This document shows positions 28,622-36,497 of a stretch of 42,584 bases of DNA, piece by piece. Position numbers and translations under genes: made by a program. The stretch is from Bacteroidales bacterium (lineage in GTDB: Bacteria; Bacteroidota; Bacteroidia; Bacteroidales; UBA12481), in contig JAGLDP010000038.1 in the NCBI GenBank assembly GCA_023145515.1, positions 1 through 42,584 on the forward strand, given 5' to 3'. The notes under the pieces were generated by a model that worked only from the letters and a program-made list of their open reading frames with translations, made no database searches and was not told where the DNA came from. How positions within the stretch are numbered: position 1 is the first letter of the stretch; each line of letters opens with the position of its first letter.

Positions 28622-31600
28622 CTATTCACTTTTTAAAACCAATGCCAAATTCTCTTTTCTCATGGAGAAACTGGCAAAAATTGAAATCCAGATTAATCCG
28701 TTTAGTATGATTAAAGCAATTAATCCAATTAGTGAGGTGACTTGTACTTCGCTTCCCGGACTGATTAATCCCGGGAAAACTGCTGTTATTGCTGATATTG
28801 ATCCTATCAGAATTCCCAGAATCATTAAACCAGAGAATTCTATTAAAATTCCTGTGAAGATCTTATGCCGTGGTATCCCTATTGCTCTTTGCAAAGCAAT
28901 CTCCTGTTGGCGTTCCTGGACACTTCTGGCCAGTACTATCCCTAATCCGAGAGTGCCAATCAACAATCCCAATGCTCCCAATAACAAGAATATCGAGAGG
29001 TAGGTATTCTCAACTGAACTGAACTCTGCTAATCGTTCTGGTGTAAATTGCAGATTTAGTCCAAAATCTCTAAGTCCTGAATTTAGCTCTTCGGCTATTT
29101 CCCCCTGGATAGCAGGATCACCTTCGACCAGAAAAATACCGGAGCCGCTTGAGCTGGGGTAATGCTTAATAAAATTATCCTCTGATATTATTAGATTGCC
29201 CTGGAAAATTGAACTAACCAGACCTCCGATTAGTACAATACCATACTCCTCACCTAACTGATCAGTATACCATAATGTATCGCCAACAGACTTCATTAAA
29301 CTCCACTGAATTATGGTTTGATCAGCAATCCCCGGAATAATATTCCCTTCAAATTCCTGATCCAATGATCCCCAGGGATTCTCCTCATCCAGATATGGTG
29401 TTTTCGTTGCAAAACTGAACCTGCCCGATAAGAACTCAGGATCAACACCCAGCAAGCGGGGATGAGAAACTGCATGCAGGTTCAGGCAGCTGGCATCATC
29501 ACCATCAGCTACCCTGATCTGTACAAACTCGGTTGATTGATCCATAGAATAACTACTTTGGGTTTCCTGGTCATTTAAGTCCTGTAATACCGGGACTGTG
29601 GTCTCTGCAAAAAAGAGAAATCCACCGGTTCCGCTTTCCTTGCTTATTTCTGTACCAAAGGGATTCTTTCGATTGGCACCAACTGTAACTATCAAAAAGG
29701 TTCCCAGCGCCAGGAGTAATATAATGGAAAAGCTTCGTCCCCGGTTTCTTACGGCATTCTTCCATGCCAGTCTCCAATTGCTTGTCTTATTGGAAGCGGA
29801 TTTATCAAGATGGTAAAACAACAAGTCTGTTGAAAGACTTAATGAAAGCAGTAGCAATCCTCCTGCCATAAAAAAGCTGGTTGGATCATAGGATTTATTC
29901 TGCAATACCTGCCACATCAAGATCATAATTGCGATGATTCCTGAAAGAATAGCTACATAGGTTTCGAGGTTCTTGAATCCTTTTGTCCGGGATCCGAATC
30001 CACCCTTCTTTAACTGTGCAAGCTGTTTATTCAGAAGTGTGTTAACAGCAAAAAATAATCCTGTTATTCCGATAAGCACACTGATTCCATAGCCAGTTGC
30101 AAGAGTTCCAGGATTCAAACGCAGGCTAATCACATCAGTTCTGATAATACCCTGCCAGATCCCGTTTAATCCGGCAAAAATAAGCTCATTATAGGCCCAT
30201 GTCAACAGTAAACCCAGCAATCCTCCCACTATGGATATTAGTCCAATTTCCGCCAATAAACTACCTCTGATAAAACTTTTGGTCAACCCAATTGATCGCA
30301 TTACTCCAATTTGCTCTACCCTACTCTGGATCGTCAGATTATAGAGTAAAAGACTAAGAATTACTCCGGCCAGCAGAACAAAAAAGCTCAATCCGAGAAA
30401 TAACTCACCAAAATCCACTCCTTCCAGAGCTGCTCTCTGACCTGATTCACGGGCATCAAGCACCACAAATCCCAGCTTTCTGATCTGAAAATCTTTGCTG
30501 AATTGATCTTGAAATGTCTTCTCTGAAAAGTCAGGGCCTTTATATCGAACTGCTGTGAGGGAGCCAAAACGATTAGACCAAAGTTCGTTCGCAGTTGACA
30601 GGGCCACAAAAGCTTTAGGACTACCCTTCCATTCATCCCAGTAGTCTTCGTCTTTATCCCTGATAGATTCCAGATCGATTGGCACTCCGGTTTCCCAGTC
30701 GCGGCAATTCCCGGCATCAGATAAACCCGGTAAATCTGGTGTCAGGCTCGGGTCGGCAAAACGCCCTTTCATGGCTTCAATACTTTTTATACTGAAACTA
30801 ACATCCTTCACAGTAAGGCGCCGTAATGGTCCAACCTCATAGTAAGTAATTGTCAAACTATCTCCAACGTCAACCTTTAGATCATCTGCCAACCATTTGT
30901 TTATGACAAGCTCTTCCCGTCCGCATTCAGCATCCGGCAGGGTAGAAAGAAAAGAATACGGGGTGGTAACATTATTGGCCTCAATCTTATTGACAAAGTA
31001 AGACACAATAGGCTCTGCTGACCATTGAGTATTAAGCAATTGATCGACAAGAACATCATCAAGAAACACCCGATCTGAAGTTATTTCCCATTCTTGTTCA
31101 TTGAGTGTTTCTTTAATTTTCAGACCCAGATCTCCTAATTCCCATGTGTTCTGCAGGCTCTCTTCAATCTGTTCAGTTTCTATCCCTGATCCGGCGATGA
31201 GAAGAGTGTTCACCTGGCCGTTCAGTTCCATCAACCGATCCAGACGAGTTAAAGAAATGAATGCGTTGAAAGGAGCAGTTTGTGAATTGTGAAGACTAAA
31301 ACGTGCCATTTGGTTTTGGTCTGCAATTGCCTTAACCGTCAGCCGCAGAGACATGCTTATCTCCTCATCCGAAACAAAAGGGGCATTCAAAGGAATCAGG
31401 CTGGCTTTTCTTATTCTGAAAAGGACGGGTTCGCCTATCTTAAGATCAAGACGTTTAGCCAGATTTTCTGAAATAATAACTTCATCATCGCTTATGTCTG
31501 CAAACCAGTTTTCTAAACCAAAAACCTTATCGGTCTGATCATTCACCCCCAAAACCTGGACTTTGGGCAAACGTTTTTGTCCGCCATCTACAACAGCACT

Positions 31601-31897
31601 ACCCTCTAACAGTAAAACCGGAGCCACTGAAACATCAAGATCTTTCTCCATGCGAAAAGCCAGTTGGCGGGTAAAAAACCTGTCGCCGGCATTCAGGGTG
31701 TGAGTCATTTCACCCAAACGCAGATCAACTAATCGTTGCAGGCTGTATTGCATACTGTCTCCAACCACCAGAGCGCCGGTCAGGATAGCTGTGCTCACCG
31801 CCACGCCAATTCCAACGGCCAGGTTTTTGCGCCAGTAATAGACAAAGCTTTTAAGAATCAGTTTTATGCGACTCATTGATCTATTTACTTTCTTCAA
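28622..31897 (-). CDS. FtsX/MacB-like ABC permease, 1091 aa, duplicated FtsX architecture
   Basis: N-terminal TM plus large extracytoplasmic domain; two FtsX-like TM bundles (SRVEQIGVMRSIGLTKSFIRGSLLAEIGL and SVQERQQEIALQRAIGIPRHKIFTGILIEF). Confidence 0.9.
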   Translation of the reverse strand: MKKVNRSMSRIKLILKSFVYYWRKNLAVGIGVAVSTAILTGALVVGDSMQYSLQRLVDLRLGEMTHTLNAGDRFFTRQLAFRMEKDLDVSVAPVLLLEGSAVVDGGQKRLPKVQVLGVNDQTDKVFGLENWFADISDDEVIISENLAKRLDLKIGEPVLFRIRKASLIPLNAPFVSDEEISMSLRLTVKAIADQNQMARFSLHNSQTAPFNAFISLTRLDRLMELNGQVNTLLIAGSGIETEQIEESLQNTWELGDLGLKIKETLNEQEWEITSDRVFLDDVLVDQLLNTQWSAEPIVSYFVNKIEANNVTTPYSFLSTLPDAECGREELVINKWLADDLKVDVGDSLTITYYEVGPLRRLTVKDVSFSIKSIEAMKGRFADPSLTPDLPGLSDAGNCRDWETGVPIDLESIRDKDEDYWDEWKGSPKAFVALSTANELWSNRFGSLTAVRYKGPDFSEKTFQDQFSKDFQIRKLGFVVLDARESGQRAALEGVDFGELFLGLSFFVLLAGVILSLLLYNLTIQSRVEQIGVMRSIGLTKSFIRGSLLAEIGLISIVGGLLGLLLTWAYNELIFAGLNGIWQGIIRTDVISLRLNPGTLATGYGISVLIGITGLFFAVNTLLNKQLAQLKKGGFGSRTKGFKNLETYVAILSGIIAIMILMWQVLQNKSYDPTSFFMAGGLLLLSLSLSTDLLFYHLDKSASNKTSNWRLAWKNAVRNRGRSFSIILLLALGTFLIVTVGANRKNPFGTEISKESGTGGFLFFAETTVPVLQDLNDQETQSSYSMDQSTEFVQIRVADGDDASCLNLHAVSHPRLLGVDPEFLSGRFSFATKTPYLDEENPWGSLDQEFEGNIIPGIADQTIIQWSLMKSVGDTLWYTDQLGEEYGIVLIGGLVSSIFQGNLIISEDNFIKHYPSSSGSGIFLVEGDPAIQGEIAEELNSGLRDFGLNLQFTPERLAEFSSVENTYLSIFLLLGALGLLIGTLGLGIVLARSVQERQQEIALQRAIGIPRHKIFTGILIEFSGLMILGILIGSISAITAVFPGLISPGSEVQVTSLIGLIALIILNGLIWISIFASFSMRKENLALVLKSE

Positions 31898-32561
31898 GTT
31901 GTCCGTTTCTGAGAACCAATCTACGGTCCATTTTGGCAGCCAGTTCAGCAGAATGTGTAACCATGATCAAAGCAGTACCCTGCTCCTTGTGAATCTCTAA
32001 AAGCAAATCAGACAGTTTGCCAGCATTCTCCTCATCAAGGGCTCCGGTTGGCTCATCAGCCAAAAGAAGGTCTGGCTGGCTTATCAAAGCTCTGACTACT
32101 GCTGCACGTTGACACTCACCTCCTGACAATTCACCAGGCTTTTGATGTCGTTGATCCCAAACTCCAACGCGTTGCAATAATTCTTTGGCACGTGAAAGCT
32201 TATCAACATTTTTATTGCCAGCTCCCAAAGTTGGTAACAGAACATTTTCAAGAAGACTCAATTGTGGCATTAAATGATGCAGCTGAAAGACAATTCCTAT
32301 CGACTGATTACGATACTCATCAAGTTTTTTTCCGGATAATCCGGACAGGCTTACACCTGAAAAATTTATTTCACCTGCATCTGGTTTATCAAGCAAAGCG
32401 ATCAAATTGAGCAGAGTGGTTTTTCCTGATCCGGAGGGACCAACGATAGCCACGCTCTCACCTTCACTAACCTGCATACTCAAAGCATTAAGCACTTTTC
32501 GGGCCAATCTGCCATCCTTCAGGTAAAAGCTTTTATCAATATTATCAATTTGAAGCAGCAT
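31881..32561 (-). CDS. LolD/MacB-type ABC ATPase
   Basis: Walker A GPSGSGKTT, signature LSGGECQRAAVVRALI, Walker B LLLADEPTGALD; overlaps the permease start. Confidence 0.95.
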   Translation of the reverse strand: MLLQIDNIDKSFYLKDGRLARKVLNALSMQVSEGESVAIVGPSGSGKTTLLNLIALLDKPDAGEINFSGVSLSGLSGKKLDEYRNQSIGIVFQLHHLMPQLSLLENVLLPTLGAGNKNVDKLSRAKELLQRVGVWDQRHQKPGELSGGECQRAAVVRALISQPDLLLADEPTGALDEENAGKLSDLLLEIHKEQGTALIMVTHSAELAAKMDRRLVLRNGQLEESK

Positions 32562-32572
32562 TGATCTGAGTT

Positions 32573-33880
32573 TTAGTTAATCAGTTTTTTATAGATATCT
32601 ATCAATTGCTTACCCTGGTCATAAATATTGAAGTGTTTTGCCACTCCTGATCTGCCGGCTTCTCCCATTTTTTTTATTTCCTCGGGATGATTAAGCAGAT
32701 CTGCCCAGGTATCAGCAATTTTTTCTGGCGTGTTTGGCTCATAAGTCATCCCTCCTTTTGACAGTTCAATGATCTCAGGAAATGCACCCAGAGCCGGCTG
32801 GACAACAGGCACACCCGATGCCATTGACTCTAGTAAATACAATCCGAATGCCTCGCCGTTGCGAACAGGCACTGAAATAAATGAAACCGAATCGAAAAAC
32901 CGGGTACGACCTTCCTTCTCAAAGTCCTCTTCAAAAATCACCTGATCCTGTAAACCGGCCGCTTTTATGGTTTTCCTTATTGTTTTTAATATCTCCTTGT
33001 CATCTCCGGTAGATCCACCTGTCATGATCAGTTTCACATCATCGAAACCATCCATTTTTTTCAGCTTAACAAAAGCATCAATCATGATATCTACTCCGTT
33101 TCCGTGGCACATTCTGGAGATGAAGCCGATATTTCGGGACTCGGGGACTCGGGACTCGGGACTCGGGGATTCATTGGTGCTATATTCTTCGGGGTCTACT
33201 CCTAGGTGTAGAGTGTGGAGTTTTTCTTTTGGGATGTTCATCTTCTCCTGAACCAGTTTTGAATAATACTCGCTTACACTGATATAGGCATCGATAAATT
33301 CTGAATTCTCCTCCATTAGTCCCCAGCTCCGCTTTTGAAATTTCTCCTCCATAGGATCAATCCAAACATCTTCATCCTGCAGGGAGCATATTATTGGCAC
33401 ATTCAACACCTGTTTCAGCTTAGGAGCAATTCCATTCAGGAGGGCATTAGACATATGGATAACATCCGGATTACAATTATCACCAATCCAGTTGACCATC
33501 CTGTCAAGTTCTTCATTTTGCTTTCCCTCTTCTCCCAGCAACATAGAAATGGTCATATCTTCCAGTCCGGTTGCACGGGTTGAACCGGCCATTTTTGCCG
33601 CAAACTTCAGCATAGGTCCTGAATTCAAAAATCTGTCGAACCATTTCGGTGCCTTTCTAAAAAACGGCGACATCTGCTTCAGGTAAATACTGATGGCACC
33701 GTAAAAAACCGGCACCTCTTTGACCTGGTCATCAACATCATCAAAAAGCGGTAAATACATTGGTATTTTCACTACCTCATGGTTAAGCTTTTTCAAAGCC
33801 TCAACATATTTACTATCGCGCAGACAGTTTCCGCAATAAAAACTCCCTCCGGAGCCGGGTATTATTTGTAGTATCTTCAT
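32573..33880 (-). CDS. GT4-like glycosyltransferase with repeat-encoded insert
   Basis: MKILQIIPGSGGSFYCGNCLRDSKYVEAL; RNGEAFGLYLLESMASGVPVVQPALGAFPEII; insert ESPSPESRVPESR. ATG at 33880 overlaps the upstream stop. Confidence 0.9.
   Translation of the reverse strand: MKILQIIPGSGGSFYCGNCLRDSKYVEALKKLNHEVVKIPMYLPLFDDVDDQVKEVPVFYGAISIYLKQMSPFFRKAPKWFDRFLNSGPMLKFAAKMAGSTRATGLEDMTISMLLGEEGKQNEELDRMVNWIGDNCNPDVIHMSNALLNGIAPKLKQVLNVPIICSLQDEDVWIDPMEEKFQKRSWGLMEENSEFIDAYISVSEYYSKLVQEKMNIPKEKLHTLHLGVDPEEYSTNESPSPESRVPESRNIGFISRMCHGNGVDIMIDAFVKLKKMDGFDDVKLIMTGGSTGDDKEILKTIRKTIKAAGLQDQVIFEEDFEKEGRTRFFDSVSFISVPVRNGEAFGLYLLESMASGVPVVQPALGAFPEIIELSKGGMTYEPNTPEKIADTWADLLNHPEEIKKMGEAGRSGVAKHFNIYDQGKQLIDIYKKLIN
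33136..33172 (+). repeat. 7/8-bp array of 5 units inside the glycosyltransferase gene
   Basis: gggactc ggggactc gggactc gggactc ggggattc. Confidence 0.95.
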
Positions 33881-34980
33881 TTTCCAAAACAGTATATAAA
33901 TCCATCGCTTGCTGCCACCCATATTTTTCCGTTGCTAACAGCAGGATTACTAATTATTCCACTCCCAATTTCGTAATTCCATTCTATTTTTCCAGTTTCC
34001 AGGTCAAGAATCTGAAGGTCGCCCCTCATATTTGCTATAAGCACCTTATTTCCAATAATAACCGGTGATGCATCAACCCTGCTCCCTGAATTGGTTTTCC
34101 ACAACAGTCTGCCATCTATTCGGCTTAAGCAATATACATTCTTATCTCGATTACCGATGATCACCAAATCCTTACTCACAGATGGAGAACCTATGAACGG
34201 AAGATTCATGTCCTCCTCCTCAAACTTCCATTGTATTTTACCATTGATAAGGTCAACACAGGTAAAGCTTCCATCGTAATCGCCCAAATATGCCTCCCGT
34301 TCTGAAACAGCTACCGAGCTGGCAACGTAGGAAGCTACTTCAACCTTATTGTCTGGTTTTCCTGTAGCAATATCGATTACATGAAGGAAACCATCGCAAC
34401 CTCCGAAAACAGCCTTCCCATCAGAGCATCCGGCTGCTCCATTGATAAAATTATCTGATTCATATCTCCATAAACTATCCCCTGTTTCAGCATCTACACA
34501 ATGAAGATAATAATCATAGCTACCCACAACCAAGCTGGTCTTTCCATTCACAACCCAATAATTAGGAGAACCCATGATCTGATTTTCAGTAAGATATACC
34601 CATTTTTTTTGTCCGGTTTTCAAATCCAGAGCATATAAGGCTCCGTCGAGATTTCCAATAAAAACTACTCCGTCAAGAATCAAGGCCGATGCTTCGATGG
34701 CATTTTCTGTATCAAATTCCCATATCTTCTTTCCAGTCTCATCTATAGCATAAACCAATCCATCTTCAGAGCCTACCACCATAATGCCATTGCTCACCAC
34801 CGGTGAAGCCAGTATTCCTCCTCCGGGCTTCATGCTCCATAGTAGTTTCGGATTAGACGAGAATGTTTCGGTGCTAACACCCAGAAGCTGTTGATCTCCA
34901 CGGAATATTGGCCATGAGGATTGAGCCATCAGGGAGATGGTTAGGGTTAGGATGATTGCTGTTATTGTTATCTTTTTCAT
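33877..34980 (-). CDS. Secreted PQQ-like beta-propeller protein
   Basis: Signal peptide; repeated blades such as GKKIWEFDTENAIEASALILDGVVFIGNLDGALYALDLKTGQKKWVY. Confidence 0.9.
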   Translation of the reverse strand: MKKITITAIILTLTISLMAQSSWPIFRGDQQLLGVSTETFSSNPKLLWSMKPGGGILASPVVSNGIMVVGSEDGLVYAIDETGKKIWEFDTENAIEASALILDGVVFIGNLDGALYALDLKTGQKKWVYLTENQIMGSPNYWVVNGKTSLVVGSYDYYLHCVDAETGDSLWRYESDNFINGAAGCSDGKAVFGGCDGFLHVIDIATGKPDNKVEVASYVASSVAVSEREAYLGDYDGSFTCVDLINGKIQWKFEEEDMNLPFIGSPSVSKDLVIIGNRDKNVYCLSRIDGRLLWKTNSGSRVDASPVIIGNKVLIANMRGDLQILDLETGKIEWNYEIGSGIISNPAVSNGKIWVAASDGFIYCFGK

Positions 34981-36497
34981 TTTATTCTCGTTGGGTCCGA
35001 TATTGCACCTGTTGGGCAGGCTTTTGCTACCTCTTTGGCGGTTTTTTGCAGGCCCTTGGCGATTGATTCTCCGAACGGAATCTGTATTTGCACGTCGAAG
35101 CCTCTTCCTATGAAGGTAAATCCATATTTTTCTTTGTATTTACTTGTTATTCTCACGCATATCCCGCATTTAATACATTTGGCGGGTTCATAAATTACTA
35201 CATCCTGCTGGATATTTTTAGTCACTAATTGCCTGTCATGTATGGAGAAATATCTCCTTTGACTAGCGGCATATTCATCTGAATAATCTCTTAACTTACA
35301 ATTGTCGAGTTTGCGACAGTCGCAGTGCAGACATCGTGCTGCTTCGGCTTTTACCTGATCAGAAGAAAAACCATTGGCTAAAACTTCAGGCTCCAGTCTG
35401 TCTAAATCATTTGACTCTTTGAGATATTCGGCAAATTCAGGCTCAAGAAGTTTCCCAAATCGTGAGTTGAAGCGTTTGGGTTCACCAGTGACATTCTCCC
35501 CTTTCAAAAATTGGTCAACTTCAAATGCTGCATTTTTACCTCTTGCTACTGCCTGAATAGCGAGTTTTGCACTTTGAATTGGAAAAACTCTTATGTCTTG
35601 ATTCTTGAACTTCGAGCTTCGAACTTCGAATTTAGGCACTGAAGTAGCTACTACGACTGCTGCAAATTCGTCTTGGAGGCCTTCAATAAAAGCAAGGTCA
35701 GCATCGACCCCAAATTGAACCTGAATTCCCGTATTCAAAATAACATCAATCTCTCTATCAAGCACTTCTGCTGGTAACTTTTCATGCAAATCAGGGTGCC
35801 TTAGTTCTCCGCCAAGCCGGACTTCCTTCTCAAAGATTTTTACTTGATATCCTCTCTTTCGCAAGTAATAAGCAGCTGTCAGGCCTGCTGGACCTGAGCC
35901 GATGATGGCGATTTGGGGGATCGGTGATTCGGCGACTCGGTGATTCTGTGACTCGATTTTTCCAAAATCACCAGCATAACGCTTTAACAAACAAATCGAT
36001 ACTGCCGTATCAATTTCCTTTCTTTTGCAGGCTTTTTCGCAGGGGGCCGGGCAAATCCTGCCTAATACTGATGGCAATGGGATGTCTTGCATGACCACTT
36101 CATAGGCCTCCTGAGTTTTGCCTTCTGCCAGCAAACGGTTCATTCTTGGAATATTCATGTGGGCCGGGCAACTTAGCTGACAAGGTGCCTCGCAGTCTCC
36201 TACATGATCGCTGAGGAGTAATTCGAGAGCAGTTTTGCGGGCCTCTATGATCTCTTCATCCTTTGTAATAATATCCATCCCTTCTTCCGCAGGTTTACTA
36301 CATGAGGCAAATAGTGTTCCGGTTTTAGCATCCTTCACCATGCACATCATACAACTGGTGTGAGTTTCCAATCCTTCATAATAGCACATCGTAGGAATTT
36401 CTTTTCCCATTCTCAGGGCAGCCTGAAGAACTGTTTCTCCGGCTTCAAGCTGAATTTCCTTATGATCAATTATTATAGAAATCACTTTCTTCATCAT
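34977..36497 (-). CDS. Fe-S flavoprotein: NuoG-like 2Fe-2S N-terminus, GltD-like FAD domain, C-terminal 4Fe-4S
   Basis: N-terminal CYYEGLETHTSCMMCMV; CEAPCQLSCPAHMNIPRMNRLLAEG; AIIGSGPAGLTAAYYLRKRG; CIKCGICVR...CPTGAI. ATG at 36497 preferred. Confidence 0.85.
   Translation of the reverse strand: MMKKVISIIIDHKEIQLEAGETVLQAALRMGKEIPTMCYYEGLETHTSCMMCMVKDAKTGTLFASCSKPAEEGMDIITKDEEIIEARKTALELLLSDHVGDCEAPCQLSCPAHMNIPRMNRLLAEGKTQEAYEVVMQDIPLPSVLGRICPAPCEKACKRKEIDTAVSICLLKRYAGDFGKIESQNHRVAESPIPQIAIIGSGPAGLTAAYYLRKRGYQVKIFEKEVRLGGELRHPDLHEKLPAEVLDREIDVILNTGIQVQFGVDADLAFIEGLQDEFAAVVVATSVPKFEVRSSKFKNQDIRVFPIQSAKLAIQAVARGKNAAFEVDQFLKGENVTGEPKRFNSRFGKLLEPEFAEYLKESNDLDRLEPEVLANGFSSDQVKAEAARCLHCDCRKLDNCKLRDYSDEYAASQRRYFSIHDRQLVTKNIQQDVVIYEPAKCIKCGICVRITSKYKEKYGFTFIGRGFDVQIQIPFGESIAKGLQKTAKEVAKACPTGAISDPTRIK
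35607..35627 (+). repeat. Heptamer array of 3 units
   Basis: gaacttc gagcttc gaacttc; encodes KFEVRSSKF on the coding strand. Confidence 0.85.
35915..35954 (+). repeat. Octamer array of 5 units
   Basis: gggggatc ggtgattc ggcgactc ggtgattc tgtgactc; encodes ESQNHRVAESPIP on the coding strand. Confidence 0.93.

Noticed and set aside
28470-29003. Plus-strand 177-aa ORF at the permease 3' end
   Set aside because: Antisense to the FtsX-like permease. Its resemblance to ORF 25489-25689 is explained by the duplicated permease fragment.
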